DNA of 64,000 nucleotides from Nematopogon swammerdamellus. Its lineage: Eukaryota; Arthropoda; Insecta; Lepidoptera; Adelidae. The DNA lies in assembly GCA_946902875.1 (NCBI GenBank), contig OX336339.1, positions 25,141,349 through 25,205,348 on the forward strand. The letters are read 5' to 3'. Under the pieces are notes generated by a model that ran no database searches, was not told where the DNA came from, and saw only the letters and a program-made list of their open reading frames with translations. Positions 11,063-22,225 of this stretch are shown here, piece by piece. Every line of letters begins with the position of its first letter. Position 1 is the first letter of the stretch. The position numbers and the translations under genes are program-made.

Positions 11063-11698
11063 ACTTCGAACGAACTATCGTTCACCGTATTAAACGTCTA
11101 CAAAACGTATCAGATCACTGGGAACGAACCACAAACGCTTCGGGCGTGCATTGCGGGCTCAACTCGACTCAGACAATGTTGAAAATATCTCTAAATAAGT
11201 GCCTGGGTCGCCTTATTTGTAAACACGGGCGAAGTGGCGCCAACTCGAGTGCCTGGTGGGTGATTTGCGTCAGTTCTTCGGCTACTTACAGAACATATAC
11301 ATTCGTGTATATGCTTGCGATGTTCCCGAGCGTAATAATGTATAACTTTTATTTACCGACACATCTTCGCTTTGTCTTCCTTTTCGATTGTCTTGTATTT
11401 TCTCTAACGATGTTTGTTTCTCTTTTTTATCACTTGTCTGTTCACAAACGATGTTTGTATGTGGGAATCTCTCGTATGATACTTTTATGATTTTGTTGAT
11501 ACGCTTTTGTTCGATTGTATTCAGTGTGCACGTTTCGACCAAAATGTCTCAATAACTAAATTCAATCTATACGCTAAAACGATGACAAGTTTTCTATACT
11601 TCAATCATGCTTAGGTTATAGAAATCAAAAACATCATATTCAAAGGAATTCATTGTATTTTAGCAGTACCTAACGATGGCGATGCGACTAGATAACTA
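11063..11698. other. No supported gene
   Basis: A 165-codon open frame crosses this stretch (10993-11490). Its start lies in the LINE tail and the rest is hydrophobic, low-information sequence without a motif. Confidence 0.4.
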
Positions 11699-12282
11699 CT
11701 AGTTTATTATCATATTGTTTCGAAATATGAAAATCACCTTTTCCATAAATTGCTTCAACTCCTTACCTAAAATCATCGTTCGCATGTTTTTATGGAACAT
11801 GACATCACAATTACTCATGATTACGTACAAGAGTGATGTCGACCCATCACACAATGGTGAACTAGATGCCACGGCAGTGCTTCCCTTTAGTCCTACTGGC
11901 ATCCCAACTAACATTATGGTGTTAAGACAGGCGTTATAAGAGCTGTTTAATAGAGGCCCATTCTTATATAGGCTAAGGTTCTTTAGTGAATTTACAAAAG
12001 AGTAAGTGCTATAAGTTGGGACAAGAGCTTCACAGTAGTGACGCGTTATATTAATACAATATACCACTTTAAGATCTAAAAAAAACCTGCCGTTAGCACC
12101 AATTTGTTTGTAGGGATTGCACCTGTAATGACTGCATTAAGTTTCCTTGGACTTGCTCTGTCTATTCTGTTCATACTACGGTATGGGCATGTCCAAGGTT
12201 CATCCGTGATGTCACATACATCGGAATCCGCGGGGCACGAATACGACCTTGATAGGGATTGACTACGGCGATCAATAAACAA
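11699..12282 (-). pseudogene. Unrecognised ORF broken by a frameshift in a T8 run
   Basis: Two minus-strand frames abut. The upstream one (12282-12076) contains SCPADSDVCDITDEPW and RASPRKLNAVITGAIPTNKL and stops just after a run of eight T at about 12080-12087. The downstream one (to 11699) is open through that run in another reading frame and continues about 125 codons with VVYCINITRHYC and LNTIMLVGMPVGLKGS. A one-base shift at the homopolymer would explain the break. I do not recognise the protein. It could be a transposon ORF or a decayed gene. Part of it (SCPADSDVC) is repeated inverted at 13306-13332. Confidence 0.4.
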
Positions 12283-12430
12283 TCGACACTGTTATCGATA
12301 CTCATATTTATTTGTTTATTGTATTTTATTCATGTCATATTTCAGACCTGAATACTTATATACCTACAGTACTTATATAAACATGTATACTTTATGTTAA
12401 CGATTAAGTAAATATAATACATATTTATAT

Positions 12431-12923
12431 AAGGTCTTTCAAAATTTGTTCATAGTACGCTAAGGGGGGTTTCTGTATCATATAGGGAGTAAAACCTATA
12501 TAAAAATTTTTGGACCTTGGGCTTTTTTTAAGTAAAATTTTTTTTTTATGTAGGTATTTAAATAAAAAAATAGGTGTTTGATTTTTATAACCTAATCGAT
12601 TCAGTTTCATAACAGTAACAAAAAAGTCTTCATGACCATTATGATGTAACACGTGTAAGTTGGTAAAAAAAATTAAATTCTTTCTATTCCATACTGACAA
12701 AACTGAAATTGTGGTTTTTCACAATTTCTGAAAAAAAGAGATATACGTGTTGGAAGACTTTTTTGTTCCTGGCATGAAACCGAAATGATTAAGAAATTTT
12801 TTTGTTTTGCATTTAAAATAAAAAAAAAAATTTGTAAAAAAAAATTCTTTGTTCTTCAAAAGTGATCTATTTCCGATACAGAACCCCCCCTTAGCGTACT
12901 ATGAACTAATTTTGTAAGACTTA
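12431..12923. mobile_element. Long-TIR MITE D, copy 1
   Basis: The ends are AAGGTCTTTCAAAATT and its reverse complement. They continue through agtacgctaagggggg and ttctgtatc to give TIRs of about 50 bp. The interior is A/T homopolymer-rich with cgattcagtttcataacagt then aacaaaaaagtcttc. The second full copy (18915-19392) has its interior in the opposite orientation. Confidence 0.85.
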
Positions 12924-13130
12924 TTTTTTTGGACCTTGGCCTTTTTTTATTATGTAAAATATTTTTTTGTCTTTAAATAAAAAAATAGGTGGTTGATTTT
13001 TATAGCCTAATCGATTCAGTTTCATAACAGTAACAAAAAAGTCTTCAATATCATTATGATGTAACACGTGTAAGTTGGTAAAAAAAATCAAAGTCTTTCT
13101 ATTCCATACTAATAAAACTAATATTGTGGT
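12924..13130 (+). mobile_element. MITE D, internal partial copy
   Basis: It repeats the interior of copy 1 directly behind it (ttggaccttgg, cgattcagtttcataacagt, gtaacacgtgtaagttggta) without the terminal repeats. This suggests a partial tandem duplication or a nested decayed copy. Confidence 0.7.
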
Positions 13131-13302
13131 TTGAACAGATTTGTATTGTACCTACAAAGTAAATACAACATTTGTTTATTATATTTTATTTTCTATAGAA
13201 ATACTCTTAGTTTTAATAATCGACATTATTTCATATTATTCTAAAATAACGATCGATTTTCGATATTTGTGGATACATTGTCCCATCACTAAACAACCTT
13301 GA

Positions 13303-13560
13303 ATCATTCGTGCCCCGCGGATTCCGATGTATGCATCATGGCTGTATTACGGCTGCCCGACGCGGCGGCGCCCGCGCGGTGCCTCGCCTCTCGCTAGCGC
13401 CTCTTGACGTGTTTTGCAAACAGCCGAGGTGGGCGGGTAACGGTACACGGCGGCGGCGGCGGCGGCGCCGCGCCGACAGACGCGGCAGGCGCGCGACGAC
13501 GCCGCTTCAACCAGAAGCTGTCGTCGATGAAGTGCTGTTGTAATTCGGTTGTGGAAAGAG
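13303..13560. other. CpG-rich island with GCG repeats
   Basis: It starts with the inverted copy of the 12208-12243 sequence (cgtgccccgcggattccgat then gtatg) and becomes very GC-rich with (ggc)n at about 13450-13470. The open frames are compositional. No splice or start context decides for a gene. Confidence 0.4.
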
Positions 13561-13708
13561 TGGGCGCTTTTATTCGCCGTCCACGCTTTTTAGGGTTCCG
13601 TTGTTAGCGATGCCACAGATATTCGATGCTGGCAGGGCTCGTTATAAAATCGATCAGGTCTCTGTCCGTCCGTCTATCCGTATAGCATGGACGGCCTAAC
13701 CTGAGGCA

Positions 13709-14472
13709 AACACACGTACGCACACAAATGCATTTCTCTTATACAAATGATTGATATGTAATGTACCTATGCATGGCCTGAGTACTACTACACTCGCAGA
13801 ATTGTATGCTTACCATCATGCGTGAATGTATTTATACGCCTCAGGTTAGAACGAACGACCTATACGTACTACCATACTACATGGCGCCACAGGTAATTTT
13901 GAGGGTTCCGTATCCGGTACCCTATTACTAAGCCTACGCCGTCTGCCTGTCTGTCTTTTTTTTACACACGTACGCACACAAATGCATTTCTCTTATACAA
14001 ATGATTGATATGTAATGTACCTATGCATGGCCTGAGTACTACTACACTCGCAGAATTGTATGCTTACCATCATGCGTGAATGTATTTATACGCCTCAGGT
14101 TAGAACGAACGACCTATACGTACTACCATACTACATGGCGCCACAGGTAATTTTGAGGGTTCCGTATCCGGTACCCTATTACTAAGCCTACGCCGTCTGC
14201 CTGTCTGTCTTTTTTTTACACACGTACGCACACAAATGCATTTCTCTTATACAAATGATTGATATGTAATGTACCTATGCATGGCCTGAGTACTACTACA
14301 CTCGCAGAATTGTATGCTTACCATCATGCGTGAATGTATTTATACGCCTCAGGTTAGAACGAACGACCTATACGTACTACCATACTACATGGCGCCACAG
14401 GTAATTTTGAGGGTTCCGTATCCGGTACCCTATTACTAAGCCTACGCCGTCTGCCTGTCTGTCTTTTTTTTA
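13709..14472 (+). repeat. Three near-identical 254-bp tandem repeats
   Basis: The word cacacgtacgcacacaaatg recurs at 13711, 13965 and 14219, exactly 254 bp apart. I see no difference between the units by eye. Each unit ends with a piece of family A (gagggttccgtatccggtac, attactaagcctacgccgtc then tgcctgtctg). Such uniformity points to recent amplification. Confidence 0.9.
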
Positions 14473-14487
14473 TTGCTTCCGAACTAG

Positions 14488-14737
14488 CTGGCTGTGCCCG
14501 AGGTCGAATCCTCAGACGCAGCCAATATCACCCCCGAGGAGGTGCCAGTCCGGCTTGGAATGTCACTGGGGAAAGGCTTTAACCCGCGATTTAAACATCC
14601 GTGGGTTGTAGGAGTGGGGAAAGATATTCACCGGAAGCCCGTTCCACACCTTTGCAGTGCGGCACAAGAACGATTTAGAGAATCGTGCAGTTCGAAAAAG
14701 TCTTTTGTCCACTACAAAGGGGTGTTCCGCGAGAGTT
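14488..14737 (-). pseudogene. Jockey-like LINE, C-terminal fragment
   Basis: The reverse frame gives SREHPFVVDKRLFRTARFSK, then SFLCRTAKVWNGLPVNIF and YNPRMFKSRVKAF, the usual end of a Jockey/CR1-type ORF2 (RT-A-K-V-WN-x-LP). A second copy lies at 61741-62165. The 5' part is missing, and the end is shifted after FKSRVKAF. Confidence 0.85.
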
Positions 14738-14786
14738 TAACGTCTGTCTGTCCGTCAGCGTATTACGGTTCAAGAGATACAGCCCT

Positions 14787-14811
14787 CGGACAGACAGACG
14801 GATGGACGGGC

Positions 14812-14851
<40 letters not shown>

Positions 14852-14967
14852 GGCGTAGGCTTAGTAATAGGGCCCCGTACCGAGTACGGAACCCTAATAA
14901 AAACTAGCTCGTTTACGTGGTGGTACGGAACCCTCGGTGCGCGAGTTCGACTCGCACTTGGCCGTTT
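14787..14967 (+). mobile_element. Family A element fragments with (CAGA)n
   Basis: A run of cagacagacaga (about 14811-14850) leads to cggcgtaggcttagtaatag and tacggaaccctaa. A second piece, the reversed head (ctcggtgcgcgagttcgact, cgcacttggccg), follows at once, so two facing fragments abut. Confidence 0.75.
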
Positions 14968-14974
14968 TTTTTTT

Positions 14975-15503
14975 CGTTTTACTTGTACCACAGTTAGAAG
15001 GAACACGGAATACTTTATTTATAGACTTTATTATATTTTATAGGTCCACATTCGCAAATTACATAACAAACTACACACAAAACAATTATAGCTCATTCGA
15101 ACTTTAACACAATACGCCCCAGTTTACTTGCTTCTTATTTTCTTCGTTTTACTTATATCAGAGTTAGAAGGAACGCTGAATACTTTATTTATAGACTTTA
15201 TCATTTATATGTATATTCCACATTTCTAAATTACATAACAAACAAACTACACACAAAACAACTAAAACTCATTCGAACTTTAACACAATGCGCCCCAGTA
15301 TAATTGCTTCTTATTTTTTTCGTTTTACTTGTATCAGAGTTAGAAGGAACGCTGAATACTTTATTTATAGACTTTATTATTTATATGTCTATTCTACATT
15401 TCCAAATTACATAACAAACAAACTACACACAAAACAACTAAAGCTCCTTCTAACTTTAACACAATGCGCCCCAGTTTACTTGCTTCTTATTTTATTCGTT
15501 TTA
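14975..15503 (+). repeat. Three ~170-176-bp tandem repeats
   Basis: cgttttactt starts units at 14975, 15145 and 15321, and a fourth begins at 15497. Each contains agttagaaggaac, aatactttatttatagactt and cacaatacgccccagtttac (or near variants). Units are diverged by a few per cent, so they are older than the 254-bp array next to them. Confidence 0.85.
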
Positions 15504-16040
15504 ATCCCCTCGAGCCCAATACCGGCGTACCTAATCTCGGAGCTCGGATGCACAAAAGAATTTAATTCCAATAAAATAAAAATAATTCCGCAGACGAGAC
15601 GGTCTCCGGCGCTTAGCGCTGGATCAATACAGAATCACAAAAACCGCATTATAATAAAACTTTTATGTCATAACGTATTAGAGGTGGCAGCTTGATTTAT
15701 TCGAAGGCTCGCTCGTCTCAATAGCCCCATACCTGGGCCAGAATGCATAGATTTTTTTTTCTTCTTTTGAATTGATTGTAAGGATTGGTGTGGCGCCGTC
15801 TCGCGCTTTTCAAGAGATTATCATCTATCGAAATAGTTTTATAGGAGCAGAAAAACACCTAATCGGACAAAGGCGACGCCGGAAAGGTAAATCGAGACGC
15901 GACAGTATTGTGCGCGTGTTCTTTTGAATGTTTTAAACTGTTTGGTTCTGAATTCTGATTCGAATACGAAACCCTAAGACACGTCATGTCAGAAAACAAA
16001 CAGAGCAAAATATATATATACCATCTCCTTATCAAATACT
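15504..16040. other. No gene seen
   Basis: No coding signal. Mixed composition, with a short (at)n at about 16010. Confidence 0.4.
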
Positions 16041-16498
16041 ATAGAGGATGTTGTAACGGCGAGTACATTAATTTCGCCAGCGAAATCCTCATGTTTTTCC
16101 GAGATAAAAAAGTAACTAAAGTTTTTCTCTAAAGTGTCTAGTTGTGGAGATATAAATTTTTCAAATTTATGTTTTTGTCAAGTGTAATTTGACGCGCGCG
16201 GGGGGAGGGTGTTGGCGCGGGAGCGGTCGGGATCGAAAAACTCACGCCACGCCACTGCCACACATCTCCTCTCTCCGCGCACTCGTCCCTGCTCGCTCAC
16301 TCACCATATGCCTTTCATTCCCAAGTTCATGCGGAACATAAGATCCTTTTACACTAAATAAATCAATTAGTTTGTATGAAAACTGTAACTTTTTATCTAT
16401 AGGGAATTCAGAAAAAAGTTATTGGACTTTTTTGTTACTCTTGATCCCAATAATTATTTCCTAAATTTAATGTACTCGCCGTTTTTACACCCTGTATA
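16041..16498. mobile_element. MITE with ~31-bp TIRs
   Basis: The left end ataGAGGATGTTGTAACGGC then GAGTACATTAA faces the right end, which in reverse reads ataCAGGGTGTAAAAACGGC then GAGTACATTAA, about 26 of 31 matching. Flanks are AT repeats, so the target duplication cannot be fixed. The interior has a GC-rich core (16190-16300) and no ORF. Confidence 0.75.
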
Positions 16499-16562
16499 TA
16501 TAATCAAACTATCAAATACTTTCTTATGTTGTCCTGCCTGTCTGTTTATGATCACACTTTTC

Positions 16563-17418
16563 AACCGACTACGGTGAAGCCAAAAGGATTTAGCGTGCAT
16601 AGCATGTAGATATGTAAGTATGTATGTATGTGACTATCTATGTTCCACTCTGCAACCTAAAATACTAGGGGATTTTTAATTCCCGACGCAAAAGAAGGGG
16701 TGTTATAAGTTTGACGCCTCCGTCTGTGTGTATCTGTCTGTGGCATCGTAGCTCCCAACTGGTGGTTCGATTTGGAAACGGTTTTTTTATTAAAAAACTG
16801 GTTAACCCGAAATGGTTTCTAGCTATGTTTGTTGAAGACCAGGTCAGCCGATTCAAAGATCATGACACATTTCCTAATTGGTGAAAGGATCTCTGCTGTA
16901 AAATGGAAATGTATTAAACTATCACTCGTCGCCTTCAAGTAAATAAACGGGAATTATTACAAAACAAGTTTATGTCCTTGTAACCTTACTTACCTAACCT
17001 AACAAAATTATTACAAATTCAAATTACGTCTCTGAAATTTCACAAATTCAAAAGGTTGAAATAAAATTTTAAAAAATCCCGACACATCAACCACCCTTCA
17101 AAAATATCCGCCGGTGTCATACGATTAGTCTCAGTAACGCGAGCGTCATAGGGGTACCAAATTGTTGGAAATATTCAAAATAGCGTGCCTATTGTCAAAC
17201 TTTGAATGTTTTCCTTGTTCAAACCCCATCGAGTGGAGCATCGTTGTCAAAAGCTTGGAAAGGAAGTTAAAAAAAATATACTGTACTAAGGTTTATAACT
17301 AAAGAATTCGAATAAGACAGGTAGCTCTACTAAAGCATTTTCTGTTACTCTTTAAGATCAACATTTCTCTGTTAAAGTAACAGATAAATGTTGATCTTAT
17401 AACTTTTCGTAGTCGGGT
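16563..17418. mobile_element. MITE F (CCGACTACG ends)
   Basis: It starts AACCGACTACGGTGAAGCC and ends cgTAGTCGGGT. The interior shares accccatcgagtgg and agctctactaaagcattttc with the copy at 58286-58709. It carries gtgtctgtctgtggcatcgt then agctccc twice (16725 and 17495), and a 45-nt hairpin (17354-17398). A fragment of the end is also at 44547. Confidence 0.65.
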
Positions 17419-17716
17419 ATTATAACATTGTTTATTTAGTATTTACCTGTTTTAACCCTGACGCAAACGAAGGGGTGTGTGTGTATGGGTGGGTGTGTCT
17501 GTCTGTGGCATCGTAGCTCCCAAACGAATGGACCGATTTGGATGCGGTTTTTTTAATTAGAAAGCTGGTTTAATCAGGATTGTTGTTAGCTATGTTTTTA
17601 ATCAAATAATCAAATAAATAAGTAATCAAAGATTCTATTATCTTAAAAAGTGGATCGATTTGCAAGCGGTTTTTTTTTTTAATCTTGAAATAAAAGGTAC
17701 TTAATTTAGAAATTTA

Positions 17717-17900
17717 AAACCCCCCGACCCTTAAAAAATCAAAAATTATTTCCGTTTACGTAAAGGAGTCGGGGGACCGCTAAGTAAATAAAATATAAAA
17801 AACTCAAGAGCTACGCGGGTATTTACTTAGCGGTCACCCGACTCCTTTTTAAGTAAGTAAACGGAAACTATTTTTGGTTTTTAAGGGTCAGGGTTTTTTT
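17717..17900. mobile_element. Foldback MITE E, copy 1
   Basis: Arms aaccccccgacccttaaaaa ... atttacttagcggtc are inverted through the whole element, with a short tail-to-tail loop. Other copies: 20521-20678, 25442-25544 and 30445-30540. Confidence 0.85.
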
Positions 17901-18292
17901 AATTTAGTATTTCAGTATAACTTATTTTGTGAATAATCCATGAAGATTCCAAGGAATCCTCAATAAAATTAATCATAACTATACATATTTGACCACAGCA
18001 TTCCTTGAGTTTGAGAGGTACAAATTAAAAGCAATTATTTCATCAAAAAGACCGTCAGTCCCATCCCTCCATTCTTTTTGTTTTGTGACCGCAGCCTGCG
18101 CGTCCAAGCTTTATTAAATTAGTGTTAAAATTGTAAACATCACAATCTTTAATTAATATCGTCCCGTTTCAGTATAAAAATATACCTACCTATATTGTGA
18201 GCTGAGTGAGATACTGATAGGGCGTACCGGTGGCGCCAAAATTAATTTAATCGAAAGGTTATCGTAAGGATTAATAATCCGTGAAAATGTAA
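17901..18292. other. No gene seen
   Basis: AT-rich, with no repeat or coding pattern recognised. Confidence 0.4.
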
Positions 18293-18650
18293 AAAAAACC
18301 GGCCAAGTGCGAGTCGGACTCGCACACCGAGGGTTCCGTACAAATGCGTAAGCGGGCTAGTTAGTTTTATTATTTTGTTGTTTTACTTTGGAGTTTGCAC
18401 TATAATTACACCACGTTTTATGCTTGTATGTATTATCGTTTTTACGATAGAGGAAAAACAAAACACAAAATAACTATATGCTATTTTTAAGTTTTTGTTT
18501 TTGTTTTATGATTTTTTTTATTCTGTAAAAATTTCAACCGACTTACTATTATACGGTTCAAAGATACAGCCCTCGGGCGGACAAACAGACAGACAGACGG
18601 CGTAGGCTTAGTAATAAGCTTCCGCATGGATACGGAACCCTAAAAACTAA
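18293..18650 (+). mobile_element. Family A element, full length
   Basis: It starts aaaccggccaagtgcgagtc then ggactcgcac, and ends gacggcgtaggcttagtaat then ggatacggaaccctaaaaac. gggttccgta near the start and tacggaaccc at the end form a short inverted pair. No ORF. Confidence 0.85.
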
Positions 18651-18914
18651 TAGTCTTTAGGCCATATCTTTTACTATTACTCAACCCCCGGTAAACTTCC
18701 CAAATGTATTTCTTCATTAGGTAAATGCAAAGCCGAAAATTAAGATATAAATGTAAAGTAATGTTCATAAATTATTAATTATTAATAAATTTTATATTAA
18801 TTTTATAATTTCAAAATATATTTTAATGTTGATAAATTTAATTAACTTAGGAGATGATAGATGATATGTATATGCATAATATTTTGTTATTATTATTAAT
18901 TTCTGGTTTTTTAA

Positions 18915-19392
18915 AAGGTCTTTCAAAATTAGTTCAGAGTACGCTAAGGGGGGGTTCTGTATCGGAAATAGATCACTTTTGAAGAACAAAGAATTTTTTT
19001 TTTTACAAAAAAAAATTTTTTTTAATTTAAAATGTAAAAAAAATTTTTTAGTAATTGTTTCAGTTTCATGCCAGGAACAAAAAAGTCTTCCAACACATAG
19101 ATCTCTTTCCTTCAGAAATTGTGAAAAACCACAATTTTAGTTTTATTCGTATGGAATAGAAATAATTTGATTCTTACACGATCATAATGGTGATGAAGAC
19201 TTTTTTGTTACTGTTATGAAACTGAATCAATTAGGCTATAAAAATCAACCACCTATTTTTTTATTTAAATACAGAAAAAAATATTTTACATAAAAAAAAA
19301 GCCTAAGGTCCAAAAAATTTTATAAAGGTTTTACTCCCTATGTGATACAGAACCCCCCCTTAGCGTACTCTGAACTAATTTTGAAAGACCTT
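18915..19392. mobile_element. Long-TIR MITE D, copy 2
   Basis: Perfect-looking ends AAGGTCTTTCAAAATTAGTT and its complement, then cagagtacgctaagggg. The interior is inverted relative to copy 1 at 12431-12923. Confidence 0.85.
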
Positions 19393-19544
19393 ATATATTG
19401 TGTGATGTTATAACTCCGACTTGTCCCTTTAATTTTTATGCCTAATGCTGTATTTAAAAAAAAATTATTGTGATTTTGATATCTTTGTGTGGCCAAAAAG
19501 TTAAATAAATAATTTGAATTTGAAATTTAATTTTCAGCATCAGA

Positions 19545-19810
19545 CCCTTACTACTGTCCATAGACGCAAAAAAATGATCAAAAGAACTATTCCCCATAGT
19601 ACCGCTGACAGCACCTTCAACTATCTCCACACATACATAGGCAAGCCGCCCCGCCAGCTAGACCTGTATCCCGATAGCCGAAATGTACAAAACGCTCGTG
19701 TCCAATGTCCATCCTCAGGCCACATTCCGCGCCTGCGCTGCGTCCACCCACTTCCAGGAAGCCGGCCAACATTCCTCGGAGATGTGAGCCGCGGCAATAA
19801 ATAAGGGAGA
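19545..19810 (+). other. Anonymous ORF fragment, probably transposon
   Basis: A GC-richer stretch with an open frame (19514-19804) containing PPRQLDLYPDSRNVQNARVQ and LPGSRPTFLGDVSRGNK. I do not recognise it. The sharp change of base composition at both edges suggests an inserted piece. Confidence 0.35.
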
Positions 19811-20105
19811 AGGCTTGTCGCCTAATACTGCGGTGGTGGTAAATATAGGCTGCTCTTTTTTTGGGAAATGTGTTTGGTGACTGGGTTTCTCGTTGAATCT
19901 ACTTTTTTTTTTCTTTATTTATTTTTAGTCGGATAAATGAAGGATTGCTTGTAATGAACTATTTAAATTTTCATTTAAATTAATCAATTCCATTTTATTA
20001 ATTCAAATATTAAATTGTATTCTTGATAATTATATTTAAAAATTAAATATTTTCTCTATCTCTATCTCTACTCTCCACTTCTTATAAAAAGTTAAATTAC
20101 AAATT

Positions 20106-20520
20106 AAAAAAACGGACGGGTTGCACTCCGGGAGTGCCGGCAGAAGTGAAAACACATCAACGTTGTGCAATTTTTAATATTTTGGAATGGTTAGGGAATA
20201 ATTTCGCACGAATTGTTTTATTTATCAGTATAAAAGTACTATCATTTATGTGGTAAAATACAATATTCATTTATTGCGCTATCGTAGACAAACATGACAA
20301 TTTATATTGCATAAAAAATTTAACACTACAGAACTATTATAATTATTTTACATCAAAAAGTTTATTTCTCAGAAAAATTAACTTTCATCCATAATTTCAA
20401 CGAATCTTACGCTTTTTCGATCAGGCTACGGATCTGACGCGAGTTCTGGCGCGAGTTTAACATAATTTTTTTACCCATCTAAAAAAAGTGCCAAGCGCCG
20501 CTAAAGAAGTTTTCACTTCA
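20106..20520. mobile_element. Candidate MITE with sub-terminal inverted motif
   Basis: gaagtgaaaac near the left end (20140) faces gttttcacttc at the right end (20508-20518). The left end is acgggttgcactccgggagt then gccgg. No target duplication was found. Confidence 0.4.
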
Positions 20521-20678
20521 AAAATCCCCCAACCATTAAAAAGTCAAAAATAATTTCCGTTTACTTTTAAAGGATTCGGAGGACCGCTAAGTGAATTCCC
20601 GCGCAGCTCTGAGTTTTTATATTTTATTTACTTAGCAGTCCCCCGACTCCGTTCTTTTCCGTTCGTTTCGGGGGTTGA
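20521..20678. mobile_element. Foldback MITE E, copy 2
   Basis: tcccccaaccattaaaaagt and ...gtttcgggggttgaaaa face each other, with aggaccgctaagtgaattcc in the middle. See 17717-17900. Confidence 0.75.
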
Positions 20679-21159
20679 AAAGGAGCGTGTGTAAAAGGGA
20701 AGATATTTTTAATTGGAATGGTAGGTTCAAGAATGAAGGAACAAACATACAGAAAATATTTCTAAAAATATTCTTTAATACATAGAGTCTGCAAATGCAG
20801 TATCTCATAAAACAAAATAACTTACTCCATGACCATCCCTTACAGATTTATTATTAGTATTGATACAGATCAGAATGGACATATACTTTTAGCACACCCT
20901 GTGTAAGAAATATTTGGCGGCCGGCAGACTGCAGGTCGCAAACGACTTACCGAAGGCGCCGACAAGTCCTTCGCAACGTCCCTACTATGGCGCCAGAGCA
21001 CCCCTCAAAGGCACACCCTTACAATAGCCTCAATGGACCGCGCTCGCTCCACGACTATGAATCAAATTCCGATGCAGAACCGGTGACCAGCTAGTTTGGA
21101 ATTTTGGAAATAAAAGCTAGGTGTGAAAAAGTGACAGGTAATTTATTTTTATCTTTTGT
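20679..21159. other. Repeat-derived spacer
   Basis: 20755-20870 (atagagtctgcaaatgcagt, atgaccatcccttacagatt) is repeated at 23515-23655 next to a Helitron end. The rest has no recognisable content. Confidence 0.45.
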
Positions 21160-21240
21160 AGCCCTATTTAGGTTTCCGTATCCGTACGGAAGCCTATTAC
21201 TAAGCCTACGCCGCCGTCCGTCTGCGTGTACGTAGACGGT
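21160..21240 (-). mobile_element. Family A fragment
   Basis: ggtttccgtatccgtacgga then attactaagcctacgccg, the 3' part in reverse, cut by the SINE that follows. Confidence 0.65.
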
Positions 21241-21243
21241 AGA

Positions 21244-21700
21244 TTTTTTAATGTAATCCGGTATGGTTGGCTGAGTCGGAGGGGCCAAAGCACACGCTGC
21301 GACCAGCCAATATCACCTCCGAGAAGGTGGGTGCCATACCGGAGACTTTCCTAGATTGCTGGCTATACTGGACTAGAGGAGAACACAACACCGATCAATT
21401 GTAATTTACCAGAGTCCTTATAGCAAACACCGATTGCTTACCCTGATTGTCGGGATACAGCGTGTGTTATGTATGTATATATGTATGTATGTAGGAGAGC
21501 GCAAACGAGGCTGCTATGCGTTCATCTTGCTTCCAGTACGGTGGTACCAACCCAGTCGGCTACAATTTGAGCCTACCACCTAGTAAGGACAAGGAAAGGG
21601 ATCTACAGTTTTACACCGGTTCCGAACGGTGAAGCAGCAGGTGTAGATATGCACGTAAATTTTTTCGTGAGAAAAAACTCATTGGTTCAGGCCGACCGGA
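21244..21700 (-). mobile_element. SINE A interrupted by a family C insertion
   Basis: The SINE A body (gtaatccggtatgg ... gtgaagcagcaggtgtag ... aaaaactcattgg) is split at 21388-21492 by a family C 3' piece ending in (tatg)n. The words gagaacacaac and gagagcgcaaacg on either side look like a decayed target duplication. The tRNA head is truncated. Confidence 0.8.
21388..21492 (+). mobile_element. Family C 3' piece nested in SINE A
   Basis: ccctgattgtcgggatacag then cgtgtgttatgtatgtatat. It is younger than its host SINE. Confidence 0.75.
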
Positions 21701-21889
21701 CTAGATTTTTTACTTTTTGCCTTTTTTCAATTTACCAAACTAAAAAAAGTTGAAGTGAACGAAATAAAGCCTAATTAAAGCCTAACCTCCTCCTAATTAG
21801 CGAAACAACTGAGTGTAAAATTTTGAAAAAAAAATGCCTTATAGTTTACAGTAAAACCTACGAAAATCCTTAGTCTTAACCATATAGCT

Positions 21890-21990
21890 CAATGGTCTTA
21901 ACGGTTAAAAAGACACAACCCTTTAAAGTCAGGACACACAGACGGCGGCGCGTAAGCTTAGTAATAAGGTCCCGCACGGAACCCTAAAAA
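21890..21990 (+). mobile_element. Family A 3' fragment
   Basis: cagacggcggcgcgtaagct then tagtaataaggtcccgcacg and gaaccctaaaaa. Confidence 0.65.
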
Positions 21991-22225
21991 TTATCACCTT
22001 CTTCAGAAAATCACGAACAATCAACCACAAAAAAAAAACAATCACAAAATATCGGTAGTAACAAAGAGAATAAATACTGAGGTGTGAAACACAAATGAGG
22101 GTCCGCTTTTATCTCTTAGAGTCACATAATTTTAACAATACTCGGTAATGTTCGACTGTGTCCCGACTGCGATAACACCGTTTGACGAGTTAGAAAAACA
22201 TTTCAATTTTCAAGATATACAATTT

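Noticed and set aside
10993..11490. 165-codon plus frame as a membrane protein gene
   Set aside because: It starts inside a LINE tail, has no conserved motif, and an opposite-strand frame overlaps it. Hydrophobicity follows T-richness.
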